This document shows, piece by piece, positions 49,101-59,157 of a stretch of 64,000 nt of DNA. The stretch covers positions 1,472,001-1,536,000 of the forward strand of contig NZ_CP011266.1 of assembly GCF_001477655.1 (NCBI RefSeq), written 5' to 3'. Both the position numbers and the translations under genes were made by a program. The DNA is from Methanobrevibacter millerae. GTDB taxonomy: Archaea; Methanobacteriota; Methanobacteria; Methanobacteriales; Methanobacteriaceae. The first letter of the stretch is position 1. Each line of letters starts with the position of its first letter. Below the pieces are notes generated by a model. That model searched no databases, had not been told where the DNA came from, and worked only from the letters and a program-made list of their open reading frames with translations.

Positions 49101-52100
49101 TTACAGTTTTGTTGCTTACAATAATTGTAGCGGCAGCTGTTGAATCTTCATACCAGATATTTCCTGCATAATCCAAAGTTGCCAGATATGAACCTTCATT
49201 TTCATTTATTACAAATGTTGCAGCACCGTTTCCATCAGTAACACGACTTAAAGTTTTAATTACGTTTCCTTTGTATAAATTCATAATTATTGTTTCATTT
49301 GGAATGAATCTGCCATACATATCACTCAAGACAACATCATAAACTCCGTTTATTGGTATTGTTACATGATGGAATCCTGAAATGATTGAAATAACCTTTT
49401 CAATAGTTATTACTGCTGAACCCTCAGCTGATCCATAAATATTATCTCCAGCATATGTTGCCCGAATATTATAATTGCCTGGAAGATAGTTTATCGTAAG
49501 CTGTGCAACACCATCATTATTTGTTCTCAAGGAGAACTTATCTGAGAGATTTCCCTGTGTAATTACAACATTGATATTTTCACCGCGTATCAGTGTTCCA
49601 TGCTCATCTTTCAATGTGATGTTATAGACATTGCCTGTTCCATAAAATACAACATCCGGTACATCAATGGTTGAATTTACAGGACGAATGGTTATTTGTG
49701 ATTTTGATTTTGAAGGCAAATACCATGCATCACCGTTGAAGCTTGCTTCAATATTATATTTTCCAACATCCAGACTCAACAATAAATCTGCACGGCCAAA
49801 TTCATTTGTAACTGCATCAACAGTTTTAATCTCACCTTTTGAATTGACTATTTTGAATTGAATTGTTCTGTTTATTATTCCGTAACCGTTCACATCATTC
49901 AAAATTGCATTGAAATTATTGTTTTTACCGTAATATGTCTTGTTTTGAGTTACAACATATGTTGGAGATGATAAAACATTGACATATGCAGTATTATTTG
50001 ATGCTTCGAAATAACCGTTTCCATTATAATAGACATTTATTGTATATAAACCTACAGGATACTGGAAATTAAACTCATAGTATCCGTTATCATCGCTTAT
50101 GACATCAAATGTTACTGTTTTGTTTTTAGAATCTAAAATTTCAACTGTCAATGTCTGGTTTGATATTTTATATGAATTTACATTGATTAGATTAAATCCA
50201 TACCTGTTGTTTCCACCATAAAATACTGAATTTTCCATCAGTATCATTGTACTTGTATCAACTAAAGATAAATCAAGAATCTGATTGTCGATTCTTGCAA
50301 AAACATTCACATCTTTTGAGGTGTCAGCATGAGTAATGTTTGCATAAAGAATATTATTTGAGAGTGTTGAATTAAGTGGCTGTATAATTGCATTAAGACA
50401 TGATAAAAATACAGGTCTTTGATTAATAACATAATTTAATTTAACAACTTTCCCATTTTCATCCACCAATGAATCTAAAGCAACTTTTATGCTGTCTTTA
50501 GATAGATTAACTAAACTCATTACTATCCAGTTGTCCAATTTCAAATTGCCTAAGAACAGATAGATCTTTTTGGAGTTAGGCTTTTGATTGTCACCCCACC
50601 AATTAGATGAATAGTCCACATCACCAGAATATGAAAATATGTCATTACCTTCATAATAAGCACTGTTATTTACAAAGACAGAATAATGAACCTCTTTTGC
50701 ATTGTATAATGCACCGCCATAAGCCGCATTGTTTGAAATGAATGTGGAATTTATAACGGTATCTGCAGTTACAAGGCCATCCCCTTTATATGAATTTCCT
50801 TCTTTTATGATATTGGAATTGTTTTCAAAGTAGGAATTATTCACTTCCAATGATTTTATGGCAGCTAATTTGTTTCCAACAAAAACTGATGAATTGATTG
50901 AGTTAAAACGACCTAAAGGACCATAATTATTTACAAATACAGAATTATTAATAAATCCAGCAAAGGAACCGTGGTCTTCTGAAATGTAAAATCCATAGGT
51001 ATCAGAGTAATAATTCATGGAGTTGAACTTAAATGTGTTGTCAATGAATGATGAGTTTTCAACATATGCATAACTTGAATATGATGAATATTCAGACAAT
51101 GAAGCTGACAATACCACAATAGGATGCATATAAATAATACCCAATTCATTTTTTCTAAAAATTGAATTGTAAATCTCTATAGAACCATCAATTGGAAAGA
51201 GATAATTATAATTTTTATATATTGCATTAGTATAATATTTTGAGGCTGATTCAACTGTAATATTATTTACATAAAAACTGGCACTTCCAGTCATTATTGC
51301 ACCTCTGTTTTTATAGAATGATGAATTGATAACTTCAACCACCCCTCTACCGTCAATGATTGATGAGGATTCTACATTTTCAAATTTGGAATTTTCAATA
51401 GCTAATTTACCTCCGTTTACCACAAATAGTGAATCACCATACCCCTGAGAAAGAACTGTAAAAGTAATATTTTTTATTGTAAGGCTTCCCCATGACTGTA
51501 TTCTGAATATGTTTCGTGCATTATCCCTGCTCATTACTGCAGATTCTAAACCTACAATGGTCAAATTCTTATTAATTACCAAATTTGAATTGGCACTGTA
51601 TGAATATGTTCCATTAAGCAGATAAATTGTATTTCCATTTAATGCCTTGTTGATTGTAAAGTCCAATGTTTGGTAAGGAGATTCATAACTTCCATCACCA
51701 TATCCATTACTTCCCCTAGTTGGAGAGACATACAATTCATAATCAGTTAATCCAGTACCAACTACTAATCTAAGTCTTTGAGAGTCTATTATTGCATAAA
51801 CAAGTGAACTTTCCGTGTTTTCCAATAAATAATTATTGAATACAGCATTTGATAAAAATGCACTACCCTGTTGGAATCTTCCGTTTTGTGATTCAAATTT
51901 TACTTGCCTTATAGGAAGCAAGTCCACATCATCCAATTTGAATAATGATTTGCCGTCACTGTATTTATTTAGACTAACAGTGAATGGATCCGCTGTTCCT
52001 ACAGGAATTGGTGAATTTTTATTTTCAAAAGTCATTACAATCCAATTATCTGCAGAAGTTTTTGCATATTGAATATTAGGACCATGATTATCTCCCCACC

Positions 52101-53196
52101 AGTTTAAAGGAGCATAAACTTCACTTATACCACCATTGCCACTGACAGTACCCAAAATAATACTGTAAGTTACATTAACTTTTGATGAAAATGAATTTAT
52201 CCCATCATTGAATATTGATGAAACAGCATTTAATGTAGAGTTAGATAACAAAAAGGAATTTGAAAATCTTCCGCTTAAAGTAGTGACTCTATTGAAAGTT
52301 ACATTGGAATTGTGAATTCTTAACTCGCCAAAGGTAGAATTGAATGCAGTTAAAATTCCATTTTCTTGCTGTAAATTGTTAATGATGGAGTTTTCAACAT
52401 TGATGTTAATCCCGTAATTTTTTCCACTATCATAATCATAATTAGAAATCAATTGCCCAACTTTTGAATTTTTAACGCTGATTGATTTAGCATTATATAA
52501 TGTAGCCTCCACACCATTGCCTGATTTGAAATTCAAATTTGAATTTGAAATTGTTGCATTTCCAAGATTAACTAGTACCTGAGCCAATGTTGAAGAAGAA
52601 ATATCACTGAATTGTGAGTTATATATTCTTAAATCAGCATTGTTAAAGATAAGACCCATAAAAGAACTCATCTTTTTAAATGATACATGATCTAAAGCCA
52701 AATCACCATAATTTGTAATGATAGCAGTATTTTTTGAATTTACATCAGCAAAACCGTTGATAAAAGTCAAATTATACAATTTTAGAGAATTGGAATTTAA
52801 AATATTGAAAAATCCATATTTATTTTCACCGTCAATGACAACATTTCCTGACATTGACTGTATAGTTAAATTCTTATCAATCGTTAAAGCATTGTTTAAA
52901 GAACCTTTATAGGTACCTTCCATCAAAATAATAGTTGAATTATCTCCACCAGATTGAATAGCTTCGTTTAAATTTGAATATGGAGCATCATAACTACCAT
53001 TTGCATATCCGTTATTCGAAACATTTACATAAATTTCATTATGATTTATTCCTATAACATTATCAACAGAATTTGATATTAAATCCTGTGATATTGTTAT
53101 ATTTTCCTCTGTAGCACTAACAAAGGATAATGAAAGAATAAAAATTAATAATAATGAAAAATATAGAATTATATTATTATATTTAATTTTTAACAC
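46129..53196 (-). CDS. Giant secreted adhesin-like protein with many Ig-like repeats, 2355 aa
   Basis: The signal peptide is within residues 1-30 (ends FVSATEE). Two beta-helix blocks open with YVNVSNNGYANGSYDAPY (near 55) and YVSPTRGSNGYGDGSYESPY (near 490). From about 1000 the protein becomes a long array of Ig-like/Big domains of 85-95 residues, many with YYRNGTQF or YKNDSQF openings and a NINGVFYNR core. This array is longer than in its neighbours and ends in the same C-terminal module type (SADDLKMKYRDGSKF). The listed start is a GTG that overlaps the GAGG ribosome site itself. An ATT at 53187, 8 bases after that GAGG and still before the hydrophobic core, is a plausible real start. Adhesion is inferred from architecture. 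Confidence 0.87.
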   Translation of the reverse strand: MLKIKYNNIILYFSLLLIFILSLSFVSATEENITISQDLISNSVDNVIGINHNEIYVNVSNNGYANGSYDAPYSNLNEAIQSGGDNSTIILMEGTYKGSLNNALTIDKNLTIQSMSGNVVIDGENKYGFFNILNSNSLKLYNLTFINGFADVNSKNTAIITNYGDLALDHVSFKKMSSFMGLIFNNADLRIYNSQFSDISSSTLAQVLVNLGNATISNSNLNFKSGNGVEATLYNAKSISVKNSKVGQLISNYDYDSGKNYGININVENSIINNLQQENGILTAFNSTFGELRIHNSNVTFNRVTTLSGRFSNSFLLSNSTLNAVSSIFNDGINSFSSKVNVTYSIILGTVSGNGGISEVYAPLNWWGDNHGPNIQYAKTSADNWIVMTFENKNSPIPVGTADPFTVSLNKYSDGKSLFKLDDVDLLPIRQVKFESQNGRFQQGSAFLSNAVFNNYLLENTESSLVYAIIDSQRLRLVVGTGLTDYELYVSPTRGSNGYGDGSYESPYQTLDFTINKALNGNTIYLLNGTYSYSANSNLVINKNLTIVGLESAVMSRDNARNIFRIQSWGSLTIKNITFTVLSQGYGDSLFVVNGGKLAIENSKFENVESSSIIDGRGVVEVINSSFYKNRGAIMTGSASFYVNNITVESASKYYTNAIYKNYNYLFPIDGSIEIYNSIFRKNELGIIYMHPIVVLSASLSEYSSYSSYAYVENSSFIDNTFKFNSMNYYSDTYGFYISEDHGSFAGFINNSVFVNNYGPLGRFNSINSSVFVGNKLAAIKSLEVNNSYFENNSNIIKEGNSYKGDGLVTADTVINSTFISNNAAYGGALYNAKEVHYSVFVNNSAYYEGNDIFSYSGDVDYSSNWWGDNQKPNSKKIYLFLGNLKLDNWIVMSLVNLSKDSIKVALDSLVDENGKVVKLNYVINQRPVFLSCLNAIIQPLNSTLSNNILYANITHADTSKDVNVFARIDNQILDLSLVDTSTMILMENSVFYGGNNRYGFNLINVNSYKISNQTLTVEILDSKNKTVTFDVISDDNGYYEFNFQYPVGLYTINVYYNGNGYFEASNNTAYVNVLSSPTYVVTQNKTYYGKNNNFNAILNDVNGYGIINRTIQFKIVNSKGEIKTVDAVTNEFGRADLLLSLDVGKYNIEASFNGDAWYLPSKSKSQITIRPVNSTIDVPDVVFYGTGNVYNITLKDEHGTLIRGENINVVITQGNLSDKFSLRTNNDGVAQLTINYLPGNYNIRATYAGDNIYGSAEGSAVITIEKVISIISGFHHVTIPINGVYDVVLSDMYGRFIPNETIIMNLYKGNVIKTLSRVTDGNGAATFVINENEGSYLATLDYAGNIWYEDSTAAATIIVSNKTVIEQISMNASDLAQYYSENKYFVISFNDPNAFSQYGKTILATISSDKIVETYKLTTDAFGQARMQIKLLPGTYNITYRYTNEYYGIFCEKTNNILVYDMPTSIYASDVIMKVGDNKYLEIFLKDKNNHPLTNMPINVDINGTKYNVTTNNEGLARLLINKGIGNYLASFSMSAANYISSKSDARILVVDSDKTSTYLNGKDQTTCDNESLEFKVVLKDLLDNPITGANILINVSTITGELINSYQKNTDNSGEALFRFRLKYGDYLVSAAYAGSQKYLESFTTNYIKVLPSDNLTKTILKGNFLQNNTYEVILIDEYNNLLSGKQIIFKINNKSYSGVTDKNGISNVDLGFIAGMYNIHAIFDGDNTYEKSETSDSTVISGNSTYLFVFNLVKYYRNGTQFYAQLLDYLGSPLSDKLLTISINGTNYTNITDKNGWVSLKIDLKPGFYNVATSYVSDNVSENAYKTSTITVLSTVIGQDLVKYYMDSSQFRVKLLQGDGTPIANKNISMNLSGIFYTCLSDENGTARLNIDLEPGTYDITVQNPYDGLLESFNITVLSYSVLKNSSFNGVLINTTYKLSLVDDNGVGIANAAVNVKVNDKNYNVSTDGNGDVFINLGSNGGIYEIHAAFNGNPAYKESSFDDTIIISGNLTYIFAYDIVKYYRNGTQFNAQLVDYLGNPLSGKRINITINGQEYVRTSDKGGWITFNINLNPGNYSIACAYYADNPEENSFAVAKITVLPVIFGDNLVKYYKNDSQFYVKIIDGTGSSIVGKNVTMNINGVFYNRVTNDEGIARLNINLVPGEYILTAYNPYGNFAESFNITVLPTIMGADIVKYYKNDTQYCVQLLDDKGNPLVNKNVTMNINGVFYTRTTNDLGIARLNINLAPGEYILTAIHPNGLRITNKITVLHVLSADDLKMKYRDGSKFRILLLDGNGKPFADKSIKFNINGVFYNRMTDKNGFAYLNINLMAGKYIISSSYNGCTISNTIIIN

Positions 53197-53295
53197 CTCA
53201 AAATTTTATCATTTTAATGATAAAAGTCCATAATGTTTTAAGTTATGTTTGAAGTATTATAAAAAACTATTTAAAAAAAGAAGAAAAAGAATGAC

Positions 53296-56200
53296 TTAAT
53301 ATTCATCATCACTCTTTCGCTTATAACCAAATATTAACAAGAAAACTAGGATAATTACAAGCAGTATTGATAAATAAATTGCCATATCATCATCAATTTT
53401 CTTATCTACAGATTTATCCTCAATTTCATATGCATTTAAAGAATCACTTGAACTGGAAGATGAAGATGATTCACCTTCTGATGATTCTCCGGAACTTGAT
53501 GCAGATGGAGAAGTAGCGGAAATAGCATTGGATACTAAACCAAAAGTATCTAAAGACTCGTCAAATTGAGAGCTATTTACCTTACTTACACTATTACCCT
53601 GAGCAGTACCATTCTGTGCATTTATATTACTATTCCTTCCATTTCCACCAGAATTTATATCTGGATTAACAGAATTATCATTGTTTCTTGGATTGTAAGA
53701 AGGAATATTCTGATAGATAAACTCAGGATTTCCAGTATTTGTATTAGGATTTGGACTAGGAAGTGGAATGCCAATAACTTTAGCCACCACATCGTCAATT
53801 AAATTTCCTGACGGATTAGGATTAGGCAATCCTGGACCGCTATACTGTCCACCATCACCATCACCCAAATTAAATCCCTGACCCTCATGATTGCCATTCG
53901 GTCCGATTACATTACCGCTATAACCTCCTTCGGAATTGCCAGTTCCCCTTCCAATATTTGCATTTGTAGATGGATGTGAATTTGTTTGTGTAGGATTAAC
54001 CACACTTGGAGTATCACCTCCAGTATCCTGAGGATTAACTGGAGATGCAGGACCATCACCATTATCTTCATCTTCTTTTGGAGTAATCCATGAGACAATT
54101 TCACTCAATCTGGAACCAAGTCTCATGTTAGGGAAATTGTAAACAGAATCATCAGCATTAGCTGGACGTCCATTTAATTGTGTAGGACCCCAGTAGTTAT
54201 ATCTCATATCCGCAACTACTCTTGAGCTGTCACTTGTTATATAAGCTGAAGATATAGTACTTGATTCAGGAGCAAAATTATTATAAATGTTGGATTGATG
54301 CACTGTAATGTTAGCTTGTCCAACACGCATAGCGCCACCAGAAATTAAAGCCATATTGTCTGATATCGTTGAATTATAAATATTCAAATTATTTTGGACA
54401 TGACCATAGTAATAGTAAGAATCATAGCTTAAAGCTCCACCATATCTTGCTGAATTATTGGTGATTACAGTTCTAGTAATTAGGAAGTTGTTTGAAATGA
54501 ACAAAGCTCCACCAGTACTTCCTGCACGGTTTCCAACAAAATTACAAAAGTCAATTAATGCATCTGGTGATTGTACATATAATGCACCACCATCATTTAC
54601 TGCCTGATTATCAATGAAATTTGAATTAAGGGCATTAAATTTATTGAATGCACCGTAAACAGCCCCACCATCATGATTATTATTGTATAAATAATTATCT
54701 GCAAAACCACCATTTTGTACTTTAGTATCCTCTGCACGATTGTTTATAAATGAAGAATTTGTTATAATTAAATCAGCATTGGATTTAGCAGTGTTTGATG
54801 CTCCAACATACTTTGTAGCTATTGCACCACCTTTATGAGCAGAATTTTTATTGAATACTGTATTATCAATTATTAGGCCTGTGTTATTGGAATAAATCGC
54901 ACCACCTTCCCCAACAGGTAAGTTACACATTGAAGAATATGAATATGTTACTCCAGTAACAGACCATGTTGAAACTGCTTTTCTAATCATACAATAATCA
55001 AATGTAGTGATTGCTTTATTGTCATAAAATATTGTATTGTTTACAATCAAATCATGAACTGAATCTGTGTAAATCGTTCCTCCATGAACACCTTGATTCG
55101 CATATAAAACTGAAGAATTTATTATTATCTTACCAAAATCTGCTATTGCACCACCGATATGAGCCAGATTTCCATATATGAATGCATTTTCAATAATCAA
55201 ATTGCCATAATTTAAAATTGCACCACCTTTACCGGTATCTCTGCAGTCAATAGTGTATGCATGATCTTCATCCACCTCATTATCAAATGAAGGATTTGAA
55301 TTATCATAATATGAAGAGGAATTACATAATGTTGAATTATTAATGATTAAATAACCATTATTTATAAATAATGATCCTCCATTCACATTATGACCATTTC
55401 TAAATACAATATTGTTAACTGTTAAAATACCTGATTTTGATATAGTAAATAGCTGTTTTAAATCTGCATCAATGATTACATTTCCATCAAAACCAGTAAT
55501 TGTAATGTTTTTATTAACATCCAAATCAGATTCGAAATAAATTCCTCCTCCAACATAAATTACTGCATTGTTCAGTGCATTTTTCAATGCATGACCTATG
55601 CTCGCAAAAGGATTTGATTGGCTACCGTCACCAGTAATGTCACTACCATTTATTGATACAAATATATTATATGGAGTATTGTCGGTTACCAAATCATATT
55701 TGGCATTAACTGCATAATTGGAACGTTTAGACCCATTACTGCTTATCAAATAATTTTCAATTATCCTATTTGACAGGTTCGTATCGGAAATTATTTCAAC
55801 AGCATAATCATCAGCATTTAAAGAATTGGATATGATTCTATTATCAAATACATGATTATTAGATGATTTGTCTGATAGATAAATACCTGATTGATTTGTA
55901 ACTAAGGAATTACCATTAATTTTAATATCATTAGATATTATTGAATTGTAATGGGAGTTCAATGCATAATAACCAAATATTTCAGATGCGTTACCAAGAA
56001 TTATATTATCTCCAATAAGTGAATTATTTGAATTAGAAGAAATGATAAAAATCAATTTATCACCAATACCAGTGAAATGATTATTCAATACACTAATATT
56101 TTGAGAATTATTGATAATTAATGCATCAGATTTTGAATCTATATTGAACATATTATCAGATAATAAATCTGACAATGTATTATTCATTTTTATTATAGAA

Positions 56201-59085
56201 TTACTGATTGTATTATTTACCAAACAATTGCCATATCCTTCATCAATTAAAATTAAACTTCCATTAAAAGTATTGTTTAAAATATCCAATTTTGAAACGT
56301 TATTCAATTGAATGGTTGAGTTGACAAATTTGATATTTGACATGTTGGAATTATTTGAACCCTCATCGAATATCAAAATCACAGTATTATCCAAATTAGA
56401 TTTGTAACTTGAAACATTAACCGGAACATCAATTATTAACTTCTGATTATCTGATAAATTTAAAAGCAATGTATCATTTTGCCTGACAAAAGTTGAATTC
56501 AATTTGGGATTGAAATAAATGCCATAATTCAATTGACTAATAACATGAGTATTAGCAGTTAAATTGATTATGGATTCATTTTCAATGATATTTATTGGAT
56601 TTGTTCCATTTGAATAAATCGTATTATTTATAATGCTTACATTATCACAATGCTCGGAAACTAGAATTGCACTGCAACCCTGACCGATGACATCGAAAAC
56701 ATAATCCATTGTAATGTTATTTCCAAAAATGTCCAAAATGTTATTTGCAATTGAAATATTATTTGACCTGTATGATGCAATACCATAACTTCCGCCACTT
56801 TGTGAGAAAAGATAATTATTTTCAATATTCATTGAATCAGACATGTGCAATTCAATCAGGTAGGCCATTTTATCTGCATGAATGATTATTTCATTGTATG
56901 AAACATTCCACCCATAAAGCCTGCCGATTACATTTACAGCAGCAATTCCATATCCACAGTCATCAGAAACAATATTGATTTTATTACCAATAACTTCACT
57001 TTCAACAATAGCATCAGAAAATATAGCTTCACCCATATATGAAGTTATCATAATTATAGTATTATTGTTGATTTTATAATTTTTAGAAAATTCCCTATTA
57101 TAAATATATGAACGTGGACTATATGATGAAATACTGATTCCATATGCATAATCAATTTTCGAATTGACATAAATGTTATTGTTTGATATGATATTATCTT
57201 CACCAACTCCACAAACAAAAATTGCTGAGTCATAATCAGTCTTTTTCTTAAACATTGATGTTATATTATTGTTGACAACACTCATATCATTAACACCATC
57301 CAAAACAACAGCACTTTTATCATAATTGATAAAATTAAAATCCCTAATCAATGAACCTGAAGCGTCATCTTCAAAGGTTATTGTAACATTGAATAACAAA
57401 TTATTCTGCTTGTTGCTGACAACATTAATCTTTTCATTGAAGAAAATATTTTTATTTGAAATGAAAGTGAAAAATATTGTTTTGGTTGCATTTGCCTTGA
57501 ATGTATAATTCAAATATCCGTCCTCATCAAAATATTCATAGAAATTATCATCATCGATAACTAAAGCAGTAGCATCATATATAACACCATTGACCATATT
57601 GTCTGAATCAATATCTGCAACTGCATCAGTGATATCCTTATATATACCAACACTAGCATTAGTTTCAATGACATTGGATGAAATAGTTGTATAGTATACT
57701 AAACCTTTAAGATATATTCCATAACTGTCACTGGTAATCTTATTGTTGGATATTGTATTATTATAATACCTATCAGTACCAGAAGTTGTAATGGATACTC
57801 CTCTTGTATTAGTAATAATTATATTATTATCAACAGTATCATTATTACCATATATTGTAACTGCATCATCATGACTTGACTTGACTTTATTGTTATGAAC
57901 AGTAGAATAATTACCTACAATAGCTATGGCATTTCCATAATTATCTACACTTATAGTATTGCCATATACATCAAGATTGTTTCCTACATGCAAAGCCTCT
58001 TCAACATCAACATATGAAATATCATTTCGGGTAATAATGCCTGTTGTGCCTTCACTGCCATATACTGCTAGACCTATTTTTTGACTTGAACCGTATATGG
58101 TATTATCACAAACTGAAATATTTGCACCATTAACAGCAATTCCAACAGCACTACCATTTACATTATTGCCGTGAACTTGGGCATTGCTTCCCATTACATT
58201 AATACCGTAAGATCCCTTTGAAATGGTATTGTTTGCAATTACGGTATTTTCATGGTTTGCATAAACTGCCTGAATTATAATTGACATAGGCAATGTACAA
58301 AAGCCTATTAATTCATTGTAAGATATTGTGCATCCTTCACATAATGCAGTGTCAAGTCTGCCTGCAAATGCGAATGGAGAGAAATAAATCAAATTGGTAA
58401 CAGACATGTCTGAATAGCTCAATACTTCGATTTTATTTCTTGAAATAAAGTTATAATGACTGTTTGACATGATGATGTTTGATGAAACATATGTTTTCAT
58501 GTCATTGTAGACAATATTGTTCCTGCTTGATGAATGCATTGGAAGGGCATAGACTCCACCAGAGTTAGCAATTCTAATAACATTATAAGAAATGGTATTG
58601 TTGCTGGTATCAGATAACCATATTCCATGCAAATAGCCTACCTGATTGGAATTAATTGACAAAACAGCTTCTGTATTGTTGATTGTAAGTCCTGTTACTA
58701 TTGAACCGTCACTGCCTTTAATCAAATGGATAAATCCATTAGAAATTTGATCAGATGAACTGTTAGGCATTATTGTCAATTGACGGTCTATAACAAAACC
58801 TCTATCAGATATATTAGCTATTTTTAATACATCACCTGATTTGATATCTGCATCCTTTTTAATTTCACCAGTATATTTATTAAAATAATTATCATATGAA
58901 TCCTGATTAATTTCAATTGTTTTTCCTGAAATTGAATCACCAAACAATTCATTGACAACTGCCGAATCATTTAAATTATTAGCACCATACAAATCATCTG
59001 TCTGATTAGTTGCAAATACCATATTTAATGATAAGATAAATAAACAAATTAACATTAATGAAATCAAAATATTCTGTTTTCTTAT
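53296..59085 (-). CDS. Giant beta-helix surface protein with C-terminal membrane anchor, about 1929 aa
   Basis: The signal peptide ends about NMVFA. Residues to about 1130 are NosD-like beta-helix repeats with many 'NNTI' and 'GNxI' turns. A DUF1565-type motif (FVSINGSDITGDGSQSNPF) opens a Pmp-like helix to about 1600 with NNSARYGGALSYDS-type repeats. A Gly/Asn/Pro/Ser-rich linker follows, then one membrane span (YLSILLVIILVFLLIFGY) and a basic tail. It lacks the C-terminal modules of the other adhesins, so anchoring is by membrane, as in the CobN-like protein. TTG at 59067 leaves the signal peptide without its basic end and is 25 bases from GGAGG. ATA at 59085, exactly 7 bases after GGAGG, gives a full signal peptide beginning with Arg-Lys after the start, so I use it. 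Confidence 0.85.
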   Translation of the reverse strand: MRKQNILISLMLICLFILSLNMVFATNQTDDLYGANNLNDSAVVNELFGDSISGKTIEINQDSYDNYFNKYTGEIKKDADIKSGDVLKIANISDRGFVIDRQLTIMPNSSSDQISNGFIHLIKGSDGSIVTGLTINNTEAVLSINSNQVGYLHGIWLSDTSNNTISYNVIRIANSGGVYALPMHSSSRNNIVYNDMKTYVSSNIIMSNSHYNFISRNKIEVLSYSDMSVTNLIYFSPFAFAGRLDTALCEGCTISYNELIGFCTLPMSIIIQAVYANHENTVIANNTISKGSYGINVMGSNAQVHGNNVNGSAVGIAVNGANISVCDNTIYGSSQKIGLAVYGSEGTTGIITRNDISYVDVEEALHVGNNLDVYGNTISVDNYGNAIAIVGNYSTVHNNKVKSSHDDAVTIYGNNDTVDNNIIITNTRGVSITTSGTDRYYNNTISNNKITSDSYGIYLKGLVYYTTISSNVIETNASVGIYKDITDAVADIDSDNMVNGVIYDATALVIDDDNFYEYFDEDGYLNYTFKANATKTIFFTFISNKNIFFNEKINVVSNKQNNLLFNVTITFEDDASGSLIRDFNFINYDKSAVVLDGVNDMSVVNNNITSMFKKKTDYDSAIFVCGVGEDNIISNNNIYVNSKIDYAYGISISSYSPRSYIYNREFSKNYKINNNTIIMITSYMGEAIFSDAIVESEVIGNKINIVSDDCGYGIAAVNVIGRLYGWNVSYNEIIIHADKMAYLIELHMSDSMNIENNYLFSQSGGSYGIASYRSNNISIANNILDIFGNNITMDYVFDVIGQGCSAILVSEHCDNVSIINNTIYSNGTNPINIIENESIINLTANTHVISQLNYGIYFNPKLNSTFVRQNDTLLLNLSDNQKLIIDVPVNVSSYKSNLDNTVILIFDEGSNNSNMSNIKFVNSTIQLNNVSKLDILNNTFNGSLILIDEGYGNCLVNNTISNSIIKMNNTLSDLLSDNMFNIDSKSDALIINNSQNISVLNNHFTGIGDKLIFIISSNSNNSLIGDNIILGNASEIFGYYALNSHYNSIISNDIKINGNSLVTNQSGIYLSDKSSNNHVFDNRIISNSLNADDYAVEIISDTNLSNRIIENYLISSNGSKRSNYAVNAKYDLVTDNTPYNIFVSINGSDITGDGSQSNPFASIGHALKNALNNAVIYVGGGIYFESDLDVNKNITITGFDGNVIIDADLKQLFTISKSGILTVNNIVFRNGHNVNGGSLFINNGYLIINNSTLCNSSSYYDNSNPSFDNEVDEDHAYTIDCRDTGKGGAILNYGNLIIENAFIYGNLAHIGGAIADFGKIIINSSVLYANQGVHGGTIYTDSVHDLIVNNTIFYDNKAITTFDYCMIRKAVSTWSVTGVTYSYSSMCNLPVGEGGAIYSNNTGLIIDNTVFNKNSAHKGGAIATKYVGASNTAKSNADLIITNSSFINNRAEDTKVQNGGFADNYLYNNNHDGGAVYGAFNKFNALNSNFIDNQAVNDGGALYVQSPDALIDFCNFVGNRAGSTGGALFISNNFLITRTVITNNSARYGGALSYDSYYYYGHVQNNLNIYNSTISDNMALISGGAMRVGQANITVHQSNIYNNFAPESSTISSAYITSDSSRVVADMRYNYWGPTQLNGRPANADDSVYNFPNMRLGSRLSEIVSWITPKEDEDNGDGPASPVNPQDTGGDTPSVVNPTQTNSHPSTNANIGRGTGNSEGGYSGNVIGPNGNHEGQGFNLGDGDGGQYSGPGLPNPNPSGNLIDDVVAKVIGIPLPSPNPNTNTGNPEFIYQNIPSYNPRNNDNSVNPDINSGGNGRNSNINAQNGTAQGNSVSKVNSSQFDESLDTFGLVSNAISATSPSASSSGESSEGESSSSSSSSDSLNAYEIEDKSVDKKIDDDMAIYLSILLVIILVFLLIFGYKRKSDDEY

Positions 59086-59092
59086 GTTTTCA

Positions 59093-59097
59093 CCTCC
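59093..59097 (-). promoter_or_regulatory. Ribosome binding site pointing to an ATA start
   Basis: On the minus strand GGAGG (within AAAGGAGGTG) lies 7 bases before ATA at 59083-59085. The nearest canonical in-frame start, TTG at 59067, is 25 bases away. Confidence 0.65.
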
Positions 59098-59133
59098 TTT
59101 TAAGTCAATTATAGAAATTCAATAAATTTTATT

Positions 59134-59157
59134 TATAGTAAGAATTATTTTACTATA
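59134..59157. promoter_or_regulatory. Inverted repeat upstream of the membrane-anchored adhesin
   Basis: TATAGTAA (59134-59141) and TTACTATA (59150-59157) are perfect inverted repeats separated by 8 bases, about 50 bases before the start codon. It may be an operator or part of the promoter. The rest of the gap to 59359 is AT-rich with no gene visible. Confidence 0.45.

Noticed and set aside
53254-53260. GTATTAT upstream of the 2355-residue adhesin as a regulon site
   Set aside because: It has one mismatch, no partner at 26 or 32 bases, and probably belongs to the TATA region.
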